Positions 1 to 8,845 of a stretch of 64,000 bases of DNA are shown in pieces. A model generated the notes under the pieces. It was not told where the DNA came from. It saw only the letters and a list, made by a program, of their open reading frames with translations, and did not search any database. How positions within the stretch are numbered: position 1 is the first letter of the stretch; every line of letters starts with the position of its first letter. A program made the translations under genes and the position numbers. The DNA is from Flavobacterium akiainvivens (lineage in GTDB: Bacteria > Bacteroidota > Bacteroidia > Flavobacteriales > Flavobacteriaceae): the NCBI RefSeq assembly GCF_001278115.1, contig NZ_LIYD01000005.1, positions 3,437,717-3,501,716 of the forward strand, given 5' to 3'.

Positions 1-304
1 AATAGTAGCCGCAAATGTTATCGCCTTCCATTGCATTTCCGCCATAGTCGTGGTCAAACGTGGCAGCTTCTGTAACAAAGCCACGGTAGGTTCCGGTAAA
101 CGGGCTTGCGGGTGGGTTGCCGGTTTCGTAGCCGGAATAAACATAGCCTATCCATTCGTCCTGGCCATAAGTGGTTTGGTCTCCTGCCGGGTTATCCGGG
201 CATTGTGCCTGTGCCGAACTGTTAAAAAACAGAAGGGCAGCTGTAAAAACGGTAGTTATAATACTACTTCTTTTACTTAGGGGGTTGAAAGTAAAATTAT
301 TCAT
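1..304 (-). CDS. Secreted protein with PA14-like start, 3' part outside window
   Basis: The reading frame opens at an ATG at 304-302 and runs off the left edge (101 codons visible). Residues 1-32 look like a signal peptide: a short basic start, then a hydrophobic stretch (TTVFTAALLFFNSSAQAQ). The mature part starts CPDNPAGDQTTYG and continues with WIGYVYSGYE, a fold opening I associate with PA14/GLEYA-like carbohydrate-binding domains of exported Flavobacteriaceae proteins. The function cannot be named because most of the gene is missing; T9SS export is only an inference from the neighbouring genes. A TAnnTTTG promoter motif lies 24 bases upstream of the start codon. Confidence 0.6.
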   Translation of the reverse strand, partial: MNNFTFNPLSKRSSIITTVFTAALLFFNSSAQAQCPDNPAGDQTTYGQDEWIGYVYSGYETGNPPASPFTGTYRGFVTEAATFDHDYGGNAMEGDNICGYY

Positions 305-327
305 ATCAAAGATATTTTTGGGTATTG

Positions 328-335
328 CAAATATA
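328..335 (-). promoter_or_regulatory. Bacteroidota -7 promoter element
   Basis: TATATTTG on the minus strand fits TAnnTTTG and sits 24 bases before the ATG at 304. No clear -33 TTG is seen at 17-23 bases upstream. Confidence 0.4.
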
Positions 336-478
336 TTGATAATAAGCGTTTTAAGGTGTTTGAGTAGCATTATTATCAATAATTCACATAAAAGGAAGAT
401 TAGTTAAAGTCTAAATAACTAATGGAGTAAAACGTTAATAAATTTTAAGAAAAAATTAACAAATACTGTTAATAAAAA

Positions 479-501
479 ACCCCCACTTTTAACGGTGGGG
501 G
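479..501 (-). terminator. Rho-independent terminator (second of two)
   Basis: Hairpin with CCCCCAC and GTGGGGG arms followed on the minus strand by a T run. It lies 150 bases downstream of another terminator after the 1472-residue T9SS gene and may stop read-through towards the gene at 304. Confidence 0.7.
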
Positions 502-503
502 TT

Positions 504-677
504 CCTACATCCAACTAAAAAATTACTAAAACATTATAATGTAAAACATTATAATTTCTTTTCTCATGTGGGGGGACATCAAATTTAACTTGTGTATAGT
601 TTTGTAATCCTGTTTTAAAAAAGACCCCCTTTAACAAAAGCCTCGGGGGGCCTACATCCAACTAAAAAATTACTAAA
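504..677. repeat. 27-bp direct repeat flanking two tandem terminators
   Basis: The same 27 bases, beginning CCTACATCCAACTAAAAAAT, occur at 504-530 and 651-677, each directly beside a C/G-rich terminator hairpin. Between them is a second small tandem duplication (AAAACATTATAAT at 528-540 and 543-555). The gap 305-686 contains only the promoter element, the two terminators and these repeats; no gene was seen in it. Confidence 0.8.
622..651 (-). terminator. Terminator of the 1472-residue T9SS gene
   Basis: On the minus strand a CCCCC...GGGGG hairpin with an A/T-rich loop is followed by TCTTTTTT. It lies 36 bases after the stop codon at 687. Confidence 0.65.
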
Positions 678-686
678 CTATTATGA

Positions 687-3600
687 TTAGTTCATCATAA
701 TCTTTTTAGATACAACCTGGTTGTTGCTAAGGGTTACATTTACAATAACCACTTGTTGGGCAACGGCAAGGTTAGCGCTTGCAAACTCAGTGTTGTCTAT
801 ATTGTTTTGCGTAAACAGTGTCCTGCCAAGCATATCATAAACGGTTACAGCGCTTATGTTTTCGGTAGCAGTAACTTTAACCTGTTGTGCATCGCGGTAT
901 ACTATTACATCTTTAGCATCAACTACCGGAGTTGTAGTACCAAGTTCATCCTGAGATACATACACTACTACAAAACGGTCGTTAAAAGTACCTGCACCGC
1001 TTGTAAACTCATAGCTGCCATTGTTCAGGTTGTGGGTTATGCCCAGTTGGTTATCTTTAAGATATACTTTCTGGCCTTGAGCAAACACACCCTGTGCACG
1101 GTCTATTTCAATTTCGTATGTTCCGGCAGCAGCGGCGTTAAAGCCAAGTGCTACTGTATCTGTATCTTCAAAGTTACCTCTTGACTGTATGGCAAGTTGT
1201 TTTACAGTGTCCTGTTCAGTCATTAGAGAGTACATATTCAGGTTACCGCCTGTTAGTGCCTCACCGTCATAAGCTTTGTCATAACCAAGGGTAGTTACCG
1301 GCTCATAAGCTACAAGAATCTGGGCAAAGTTGTCGCCACCTTGTACATTAAGCCATACTTTACCGTTTTGTGCAACTTCCGGTGTACCATCGTTTTGTGT
1401 CCTGAAGAACGATGATGTAAGGGTGTTCTGGCGCAGGTTGTTTTTAAATACAAGCTCTTTGTTTGCACCGGTAGCGTGTACTACAAAACCTTGACCTACG
1501 TTTAGTATACCACCTTCAGCAGCTTGCCAAGGGTCTGTAGCTATAGTGTTTCCGGCGTTAGTGTTACCACCGGTACCATCAGCATTAAGTGTTGCAGTGT
1601 TGGCTACATAACCGGTTATTGTACAGGTAGCATAGCTTATTACAGCAGCGTTATTGGTTTTCCTCCACAGCCATATTGTACCGTCTATCGCTTCCCTGTT
1701 AAGAGCGTTTTCTACAAGGAATGCAGTAATGTTTATTGGAGAAGGGTAAGGGTTACCCACGCCGTTGTATGCATTACCTGCGTTGCTTAGCGGCACCCTT
1801 ATAGTACCGTTGTTAAGTGTACCTTCAAAAGTGTGCTCATATTGTGTGCGTGCAGTACCTTCGTTGTAGCCTGAAATGTTTGGCAAGCTGTTAGGCATAC
1901 GGATAAGGGCAGACTTACCGGTTACAAATTTTTCAGTTTGTGGCGAAGTGTAAGCAGTATACACATCTGCAGCTGTATCATAAAAGTAGAAACGGCTTGG
2001 GCTTGTAGATGTTAGCGGAGAGAACTCAAGCAGCGACTGGTAGTCGGCAGTGCCTTCGCGGTAATCCGTTACAGGGGCGCTCCATAGTGTATAGTCAAGC
2101 CTTTTTAGCAGGCCGGTTTTGCGTTTTACTTTTGCAATACCGGTGTTTTGCTCGTCTTCAAGCTGTATAAGGTTAGTACCGTGCTCTATTGTAAGGTTAC
2201 CGGTTGTAGCTATGTTTATAGCGTGGTTAACCGTTACTATTGCGTTACCCCTAAAGGTTACATTAGCACCATCAAGTACATATATTGAACAGGCATTAAA
2301 AGTACCGCCTACTTTTTCGAAAGTACCGTTAAAGATAACGTCTTTTCCAAGTGTTGGTTCACCGTGGCTCCAGCTTGTACCGTTCCAGGTAGTAGCGCTG
2401 TCGCAGTAAATACCTGTAGGGTCTCCGGCTGTAGGCATAGCTACCGGGCCAAATTCATCTGCACCCATATCAGGAGTTGTAGCTTTCCTTTTTTGTCCGT
2501 CTATATCTTTAGGTACTATGCTGTATATAGCGTTTGTACCGGCGTCAACAATACCGTTGTTAGCGGCAGAGTATGCATTAATGTGCAGGTTAGTTGCAGA
2601 TACAAAAGACGGGTTAACGTTTAGCGTGTGTACATCTTTGTTGTTTGCAGTGCTGCCTATTGCAGATTTCCATCCGTCAAGTGTCCAAAGGTAGCCAGGG
2701 TTTTCGTTACCCGGTTCGCCCGGCCATGTAATGTTTACGTTGTTGTTTACACCTATGTAAGCAAGCCTGTCTGAGCTGTAATAGTTGTTATAGTCAAGGT
2801 GGGTAAACACGCTGTTTATATTAGCAGAAGTGTTTTTAACCGATATGGCTGTCCTCCTTGTAGTAGACTGCGATTGTGTGTTTACAAATATGTTGTTCCT
2901 TACGTCAAGGCCGGTTACGTTTTCGTTTACATAAAACGCTGCCGAATAGCCACCGTTTGGCTGGTTACTTGCTGGTGTAAGTACTACAGTGTTGTGGTAA
3001 ATTTTGTAGCCAAAACCTTTGTCTACTACTATACCATAACCGTTGCTGTAGCCGCCGCCGTTACCTTTGGCCTGTACATCAAGTACAAAGTTATTGTACA
3101 CTTTAATGTTCATTTCGCCACCTGTGTAAGTAGAAGCAAGAACTATACCTGCAAATATCTGGTCGTTTTCAGTAATCCTCTTAAGGTCTTTAATGTCGTT
3201 TTTATAGATGTTACCGTTGCGTGAGTTACCTGTAATGTTTATACCACCTGTAGGCAGGCTCGCAGCATTAGTATCCCTGTACAGTTTGTAGATGTAGTTT
3301 TGGTATACATCAAAACCGTTTACGTTGTTAAGGCTTACCGGAAGGATAACTGATTCGCTGTTGGTTTCAGAACCCAGGTCGTTATCATATATTTTTACGG
3401 TTTGGGCAGCGTTATCGGCTTTACCGTTTATAAAGATGGCTTCTTTAACGTTTACAAAGTCGTTGTTAGCAATGTTTATGTTGCTTATAAGTGCATTTGC
3501 AGGGTCATGAGAAATCTCGTTGCTGTCAAATGTATAGTTGCTTCCTGCAAAGATACCCATACAGAAGTTGTCTGAAAGGTTTTTGTAAAGCTGCTTTATA

Positions 3601-5105
3601 ACAGTATACTTAACTGTAATGTTGCTTTGTGTGGCACCGTTAGGGGCAATCCATATAACACCCCTGTCAGTGTAGTCGTTAGAGTTGCTGCCGTGTATAA
3701 TGTTACCGGCATAGCTGCTGTTAACAATCTGTAGGTTCCTTGTAGTACCGTTAGCAGTGTTGCTGCCGTCTATAATTATGTTGCTTGCGCCAAATAGTTT
3801 AAACACAGCAGGCACAGCCCATGAGTCGCCATTACCAGACCCTTGAGCTACATAAGGCCTTGGGGCTTCAATCTTAACATTTTTGCCGGGGGCAGGCTTA
3901 AAGGTTACAGAGTTGCCGTTAGGGTTGTTAAAAGCAGTAACAGTAATAGGGAACGTTTCGCCGTTAGTTACGTTGTATACTTTTTGGCTTACGTTATTTG
4001 AAAGAAGGAACGTTACAGCGCCAGATACACCATACTGGTTAAGGTGGTTAACCGCAGCAGTAATGGTAGCGAAGTGGCCATAAGAACCTACGTAATAAAC
4101 ACCGCTAAGTGCTCCTGCAGGGGTAGTACCCTGTACGGTTATATTTACCGATGCAATAGAGTTTTGGGTAGCATCAGCTGCTTTATACTTAAAAGTATCT
4201 GTACCTGTATAATTGGTAGCAGGTGTATAAGTAATTGTTTTGTCGCCATTAACTACAGCAGTGCCGTGTTCTGGAGCCTGTGTAATTGTAACCGATGTTA
4301 CAGATGAGCCCTGAACGTCGTTAGCAAGAACATTTATTATTTTAGCAGTATTAAGGTTAGTGCTAACAGCATCATCAGTGGCAAGAAGCACAGGGCTGTA
4401 TGCTGAAACAGTACCATAAAGTGCAGGGCCGGTTGAACCAGAGTTTCCGGTACCGCCGTTTGTATTGTAATACTGTGCGCCATTATGTACTAAAAGCACC
4501 TGGTTGTCATTTTGATTAACCTGGTAAACATATATCCTTACATAAACAGTTTCTCCGGCTAAAACACTAAACCCAGAAGGGAAAGCATAGCTAAGGTACT
4601 GGTTAGAAACAGAACCGGCATTAGTGTTAGTGGCTAGTACAGTACCGCTTGTTGAAAAACTAATATCTGTAGGTGTGCCTGTTGAAGATTTTTGGTAAAT
4701 AATAGTGTAAGCATTTACGTTACTGCCATACTTAAAGCGGAAGTTTTTAAGCTCTACCTGTTTGTTTGCAGCAGCCGTTAGCTTTACTTCATAATACTTA
4801 CCATAATCAAAAGTATTGTTAGGAGATGAATTAGTTGGCCAGTTACTGCCAAAATAACCATTGTATATGTTACTGGTGTTAAAGTTAATTCCGTTACCGC
4901 TAATGTTTGCAGCAGTAAAAGAAGCAGAAGGGGCACTTATTGTACCACTGGTGTTGTTGTAATAATACATGGGGTCAGTTGAAGGAAGAGCCCAGTCGAT
5001 TCTTGAACCTTCCCATCTCACAAGCAGCTCGTTAGCGTTGTAAGAAGCATTTTGCGACAGGCCAATAAAAGGCAGTAGCAAAATTAGAAATAATGCTTTT
5101 TTCAT
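687..5105 (-). CDS. T9SS-exported beta-helix protein with type C sorting signal
   Basis: A 1472-residue exported protein. Residues 1-17 form a signal peptide (MKKALFLILLLPFIGLSQ). Residues 20-235 are a beta-rich N-terminal domain. Residues about 240-325 are an Ig/cadherin-like domain (VLANDVQG ... GTDTFKYKAAD). Residues about 335-890 form a right-handed parallel beta-helix built of repeats such as NVNGFDVYQNYIYKL, a fold common in polysaccharide-acting or adhesive proteins. The last 560 residues are homologous to the C-termini of the proteins at 38504 and 42002 (motifs RLDYTLWSAPV, GVGNPYPSPI, GQGFVV) and end in a sorting signal with VTVYDMLGRTLF and a terminal KKIMMN. This matches what I recall as the T9SS type C signal. 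It is expected at the cell surface or in the medium. No catalytic motif was identified, so the ligand is unknown. It is transcribed alone, with its own promoter and terminator. Confidence 0.85.
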   Translation of the reverse strand: MKKALFLILLLPFIGLSQNASYNANELLVRWEGSRIDWALPSTDPMYYYNNTSGTISAPSASFTAANISGNGINFNTSNIYNGYFGSNWPTNSSPNNTFDYGKYYEVKLTAAANKQVELKNFRFKYGSNVNAYTIIYQKSSTGTPTDISFSTSGTVLATNTNAGSVSNQYLSYAFPSGFSVLAGETVYVRIYVYQVNQNDNQVLLVHNGAQYYNTNGGTGNSGSTGPALYGTVSAYSPVLLATDDAVSTNLNTAKIINVLANDVQGSSVTSVTITQAPEHGTAVVNGDKTITYTPATNYTGTDTFKYKAADATQNSIASVNITVQGTTPAGALSGVYYVGSYGHFATITAAVNHLNQYGVSGAVTFLLSNNVSQKVYNVTNGETFPITVTAFNNPNGNSVTFKPAPGKNVKIEAPRPYVAQGSGNGDSWAVPAVFKLFGASNIIIDGSNTANGTTRNLQIVNSSYAGNIIHGSNSNDYTDRGVIWIAPNGATQSNITVKYTVIKQLYKNLSDNFCMGIFAGSNYTFDSNEISHDPANALISNINIANNDFVNVKEAIFINGKADNAAQTVKIYDNDLGSETNSESVILPVSLNNVNGFDVYQNYIYKLYRDTNAASLPTGGINITGNSRNGNIYKNDIKDLKRITENDQIFAGIVLASTYTGGEMNIKVYNNFVLDVQAKGNGGGYSNGYGIVVDKGFGYKIYHNTVVLTPASNQPNGGYSAAFYVNENVTGLDVRNNIFVNTQSQSTTRRTAISVKNTSANINSVFTHLDYNNYYSSDRLAYIGVNNNVNITWPGEPGNENPGYLWTLDGWKSAIGSTANNKDVHTLNVNPSFVSATNLHINAYSAANNGIVDAGTNAIYSIVPKDIDGQKRKATTPDMGADEFGPVAMPTAGDPTGIYCDSATTWNGTSWSHGEPTLGKDVIFNGTFEKVGGTFNACSIYVLDGANVTFRGNAIVTVNHAINIATTGNLTIEHGTNLIQLEDEQNTGIAKVKRKTGLLKRLDYTLWSAPVTDYREGTADYQSLLEFSPLTSTSPSRFYFYDTAADVYTAYTSPQTEKFVTGKSALIRMPNSLPNISGYNEGTARTQYEHTFEGTLNNGTIRVPLSNAGNAYNGVGNPYPSPINITAFLVENALNREAIDGTIWLWRKTNNAAVISYATCTITGYVANTATLNADGTGGNTNAGNTIATDPWQAAEGGILNVGQGFVVHATGANKELVFKNNLRQNTLTSSFFRTQNDGTPEVAQNGKVWLNVQGGDNFAQILVAYEPVTTLGYDKAYDGEALTGGNLNMYSLMTEQDTVKQLAIQSRGNFEDTDTVALGFNAAAAGTYEIEIDRAQGVFAQGQKVYLKDNQLGITHNLNNGSYEFTSGAGTFNDRFVVVYVSQDELGTTTPVVDAKDVIVYRDAQQVKVTATENISAVTVYDMLGRTLFTQNNIDNTEFASANLAVAQQVVIVNVTLSNNQVVSKKIMMN

Positions 5106-5167
5106 CTTAGTAATTATTTAAATTTTAGGTAGTTAAGGGGGGCTTAACTATTTTTTGGTTGCGGGGG

Positions 5168-5195
5168 CAAATGTATTACAAAAATCTGTTAACAA
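5168..5195 (-). promoter_or_regulatory. Promoter of the 1472-residue T9SS gene
   Basis: On the minus strand TTG (5193-5195) and TACATTTG (5168-5175) are 17 bases apart, the exact Bacteroidota -33/-7 arrangement, about 63 bases before the start codon. Confidence 0.7.
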
Positions 5196-5752
5196 AAAAA
5201 TATTTTCAATTAAAATTTTAAGATTTTTTTAAGAAATATTACTATAACGTTTTAGTCGGGTCTATTCTGCTATATTTTAGGGTTTAGCAGTTAAAATCAT
5301 ACCTGTAAAAGCCAACTTTTTTTGTTATATTCTTAACAAATTCAGGTCCATTTTGCCTTACAAAAATTGTGGGATGTCTGTTTCATTTTGCTTTAGTAAT
5401 TTTTAGTGTCTATTTTTTTAGTTGCGTTAACCTGTTTTTTACTGCTTTTTGGCAAGGCTTTTTTTGAAAAATCGCCCAAATGCATTTTGCAACGACCATT
5501 AACAGTATTTCACATTATTTTAACACTGCAAATGTGCTACATCTTCGCGCAATTACCATGAAAGTATGATAGACAAAACATAGACAACCATAAAGTTTTT
5601 TTATAGACAGATGTTAATGTGTTGATTGTAAAATATTTAAAATATAAATTTTGAAACACTCAGGTCAATATTTTTTTCAGAAAAAAAACATATCGATACC
5701 TAAACTGTAAGCGCATTTTAAGAAATGGGTGTTTAATCGTTAACAAAATTTA

Positions 5753-5760
5753 TATATTTG
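5753..5760 (+). promoter_or_regulatory. Bacteroidota -7 element before GH16 gene
   Basis: TATATTTG fits TAnnTTTG and lies 44 bases before the ATG at 5805. A -33 TTG is not evident. Confidence 0.5.
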
Positions 5761-5804
5761 TTAGACCAAAACATCTATTTATCCACTTTTCGTTATTTGA
5801 TTTT

Positions 5805-6911
5805 ATGAAAAAAATGATCTTTATGCTTGCCGTTATGGCAGCATTTTCTTCGTGCTCTGAAGACGACACCCCAACCGACGAATCGGTAATTATTCCCACC
5901 CCGCCCCAGGAGCCGGAAGAGCCACAGCAACCCGGCCCACCCGTGCCTACCCAATATGAGGGCTACACCCTTTTATGGAATGATGAATTTACCGGCACTA
6001 CGCTCGATACCTCTAAATGGAATTATGAAACCGGAACCGGCATTAACGGAAACTTTGGCACCGGGCAGCTTGACCGCGCTACCGACAGGCCCGAGAACGT
6101 AAAAATTGAAACCGGCGATGCCACAAACCAGGGCCTGCTAAACATTACCACCCGCAAAGAATGGTATGTAGACCGTAATTATACCAGCGGCAGGCTTAAT
6201 ACCAAAGATAAATTTAGCGTAGGCCCCGGCAGCCGTATAGAAGCCCGCGTGTGGGCGCGCGATGTTAAATTTAAAGGCCAGGGCTTTGCCTTCTGGATGA
6301 TGCCTGCCGAAATACCCGCCGGCCAGCCCCACCTTATGTGGCCACAGGGCGGCGAGGTAGATATTATGGAATATGTGGGCGCCATACCTTATGCTAACCT
6401 GGGCAGTGTGCACTATGCCTGGTTTTGGATGAACAACGAGTATGTAGACTGGAACCACGGCCACAAAGGCGGCTACTATAATTATGAGCAGCAGCAGGTG
6501 CCGGCTGTAAACCCACAGTATGGGCAGTGGCCTGCAACCGATAATAACCCCCATGCCGGCAGCGGGGGCTACCATTTATACCGTATAGACTGGTATGCAG
6601 ACCGCATGGAGTTTAGTGTAGACCAAAACGTATACCACATTAACTACTTTAATGATGGCGGTGCATTTGGTACAGCCCCCGATGGTGAAGATGCCGATGC
6701 CAAAGTACAGGTTAACGGCAAAACGGTGTTTAAATCAGAATATTCGCACCATTTTGATGAATGGCACCCCTTTAGCCACAATTTTTACCTGATACTATCG
6801 GCCGGTGTAGGGGGCAATGATAATATGACCTACGGCGGTGCCATAGTGCCCGAAGCGGTTTTTCCGTGCGCTACCTATATAGATTATATAAGGGTATACC
6901 AAAGGCAGTAA
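5805..6911 (+). CDS. GH16 beta-glucanase (laminarinase-like) surface lipoprotein
   Basis: A 368-residue family 16 glycoside hydrolase, likely hydrolysing beta-1,3 or mixed-linked glucans such as laminarin. Residues 1-16 are a lipoprotein signal ending at Cys17. The next residues, SEDD, match the acidic surface-export motif described for Flavobacterium lipoproteins, so the enzyme probably faces outward. Residues 20-50 are a Pro/Glu-rich linker. The catalytic domain spans about 52-368. The signature EVDIME gives Glu184 as nucleophile, Asp186 as helper and Glu189 as acid/base. It starts LLWNDEFTGTTLD and ends YIDYIRVYQRQ, both typical of the family. Long aromatic loops (YAWFWMNNEYVDWNHGH) near the active site may set substrate choice; this family also contains agarases, carrageenases and porphyranases, so the glucan assignment is an inference. 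It is monocistronic, with a promoter at 5753 and a strong hairpin after the stop. Confidence 0.88.
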   Translation: MKKMIFMLAVMAAFSSCSEDDTPTDESVIIPTPPQEPEEPQQPGPPVPTQYEGYTLLWNDEFTGTTLDTSKWNYETGTGINGNFGTGQLDRATDRPENVKIETGDATNQGLLNITTRKEWYVDRNYTSGRLNTKDKFSVGPGSRIEARVWARDVKFKGQGFAFWMMPAEIPAGQPHLMWPQGGEVDIMEYVGAIPYANLGSVHYAWFWMNNEYVDWNHGHKGGYYNYEQQQVPAVNPQYGQWPATDNNPHAGSGGYHLYRIDWYADRMEFSVDQNVYHINYFNDGGAFGTAPDGEDADAKVQVNGKTVFKSEYSHHFDEWHPFSHNFYLILSAGVGGNDNMTYGGAIVPEAVFPCATYIDYIRVYQRQ

Positions 6912-6991
6912 AGCCCCCGGCCCCAAAGGGGAGCAGCTTCATTAAACGGGAACACCAGGGTAGCAGTTCCCCTTTGGGGGTTAGGGGGCTT
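6912..6991. terminator. Large bidirectional hairpin between convergent genes
   Basis: Arms near 6912-6933 (AGCCCCCGGCCCCAAAGGGGA) and 6967-6990 pair imperfectly and are flanked by A and T runs. The AGCCCCCTAACCCCCAAAGGGG type of sequence is, from memory, a dispersed intergenic repeat in many Bacteroidota genomes; here it would end both the GH16 and the regulator transcripts. Confidence 0.6.
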
Positions 6992-8845
6992 TTATATCGC
7001 CGCCAAAAGATGGTCAAACTCCTCGTCGCTGCTTATTTCCATCTTTTTCTTAATGCGGTATTTTTTTGTAATGGCGCTCTCGTGGCTTATTTGCAGCAGC
7101 GAGGCTATTTCCTTATTACTCAGGTTAAGCTTTAAAAGCGAGCAGAATTCAACATCGTTTTTAGTAAGCTTTGTAAAGCGGTGTTGCAGGTTGGTGCCAA
7201 AATCAGGGTGCAGGCTGTTAAAGCGGGTTTCAAACTGTTTCCAGTAATCCTGCTGTTTTACAAGCATCTTAAGCTCTTTTTTAACTTCAGCTACAGATCC
7301 GGTAACGGTGGCCTCTGCCTTTTCTATAATATCATTGATAGAATTCTGGAAACTGGCCATGCGCAGTGCTGTGCTGGTTAGCTCGCGCTGCTTTTCGTCA
7401 ATCATGTCGCGCTGTGCATCGCTTAGTTGCTGCTCGTGCCTGTGGCGTTCCTGCAATAGGGTAATATCGGCCCCGGCAGTGCTTAGCTGTTGTTTTTGCA
7501 GCCTGGTTTTTAATATTATACTGCGCATAAACAACAGTATAAGTATAACAATGGCCAGGGCAGCACTTATATAAATGGTAATTTTAGTATTACGGTCGCG
7601 GGCATCCTGCTCCAGTACTTTATTGTTAGCCTCCAGCGACAGGTTTTTTTCGCGCTGCACCTCTGCCTGAAACTTAGCCTGAACCTCGCGGGCATGGTCT
7701 TCGTTTGTTACGCGGTTTAGCGAGTCTTTAGTGGCAATGGCTTTTTGCAGGCCAATAATGGCAGCGGCATCATTATCGGTCTTGGCGTGTGCGGCTGCAA
7801 CGGCAATATCAAGGCGGTTGCGGTCTTCGGCAGGGGTATTGGGGTAAACCGACAGCTTTTTGGTGCGTTCGGCTATTTTAATAGATTCGTTGTACCTGCC
7901 CAGCTTGTTAAACAACTCCGCCGACTCCGCCGCAATAATAGCCACATACACTGAGTTGCTTTCTTCTAATATGCCATAACCACGCGCATAGTTGTCTACG
8001 GCTCTCTTATACTGCTTTTTTGTAGCCGATATATTGCCTACCTTAGTATAGGCTATGGCCAGGTTAAGCACGTTTTTCATTTTTTTAAGCCCGGCAATGG
8101 CCTCATCAAGGGCTTTCAGGGCCTGGTCGTGCCTGTCGAGGTACTTAAGGCACTCGGCATAATTAATAAGGGTGTTATAATAGTTGTTTTTGTCGCCCAG
8201 CTTTTTGTATCCGGCCATACAATCACGATACATATCGGCAGCAAACTCAAAATTATACATCTGCATATAATTGTTTGCCAGCTTTTGCTGTGCGGTAATA
8301 AGCTGCAGGGGCTCGTTTTCTTTCTTTAGCAGCTCAATGCTTTTAAGGCAATACTCAACCGATTTGTCATACTCCTTCATTACATTATAATTGCTGGCAT
8401 AATTGCCATAAATCATACCCTCAAACAGTTTGTTTTTATTGGCCCTGGCAATATCCAGTGCCTGCCCCAGGTATTTAAAAGAATCATCAAACTGGCCCTT
8501 GCTGCGGTATGCAGTAGAAATATTCATGAGCGGGCGCATGGCCAGGCGGGGGTATCCTTTAAAAAGCACAATGGCTTTTTTAAAGTTTGTTATGGCCGAG
8601 TCTTCTTTGCCCAGCGTATTGTAGTATATGGCATATATATTATACAGGCTGCCCCTTATGGTATCGTTAAGGTCTTTGCGTTTCAGGGCTTGCTGCACCA
8701 GTATCTTAACACTGTCGGGCTTAGAGTTAATGTGTTTTTTAACCTTGCCTTCAAACTCACGGTAATTAAAAGGCTTGTCCTGCGCCTTTACAAAAAGCGG
8801 GGCCAGGAGCAGTAATGCCAAAATATACAGTCGTGCCATCATCAT
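6992..8845 (-). CDS. Membrane-bound TPR regulator with LuxR-type HTH (copy 2)
   Basis: A 617-residue predicted one-component regulator. The N-terminus (MMMARLYILALLLLAPLFVKAQ) is a signal peptide. Residues about 25-390 are tandem tetratricopeptide repeats predicted to be periplasmic. A single membrane helix follows at about 423-443 (ITIYISAALAIVILILLF), then a coiled coil with HEQQLSDAQRDMIDEKQRE. The C-terminal 65 residues form a LuxR/GerE-like helix-turn-helix (LSNKEIASLLQISHESAITKKYRIKKKM). No receiver domain or kinase is present, so the TPR domain probably senses a protein or peptide and passes the signal through the membrane helix. Its start overlaps the stop of the upstream paralogue by 4 bases, so the two are translationally coupled. 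Target genes are unknown; the glucanase next door is a possibility by position only. Confidence 0.75.
   Translation of the reverse strand: MMMARLYILALLLLAPLFVKAQDKPFNYREFEGKVKKHINSKPDSVKILVQQALKRKDLNDTIRGSLYNIYAIYYNTLGKEDSAITNFKKAIVLFKGYPRLAMRPLMNISTAYRSKGQFDDSFKYLGQALDIARANKNKLFEGMIYGNYASNYNVMKEYDKSVEYCLKSIELLKKENEPLQLITAQQKLANNYMQMYNFEFAADMYRDCMAGYKKLGDKNNYYNTLINYAECLKYLDRHDQALKALDEAIAGLKKMKNVLNLAIAYTKVGNISATKKQYKRAVDNYARGYGILEESNSVYVAIIAAESAELFNKLGRYNESIKIAERTKKLSVYPNTPAEDRNRLDIAVAAAHAKTDNDAAAIIGLQKAIATKDSLNRVTNEDHAREVQAKFQAEVQREKNLSLEANNKVLEQDARDRNTKITIYISAALAIVILILLFMRSIILKTRLQKQQLSTAGADITLLQERHRHEQQLSDAQRDMIDEKQRELTSTALRMASFQNSINDIIEKAEATVTGSVAEVKKELKMLVKQQDYWKQFETRFNSLHPDFGTNLQHRFTKLTKNDVEFCSLLKLNLSNKEIASLLQISHESAITKKYRIKKKMEISSDEEFDHLLAAI

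Larger units (their letters stand above)
5106..5804. other. Divergent 700-bp AT-rich intergenic region
   Basis: Separates the minus-strand T9SS gene from the plus-strand glucanase. Both promoters can be placed near its two ends. The central 500 bases hold no open frame, hairpin terminator or repeat that I could support, although the length suggests regulatory sites. Confidence 0.5.
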
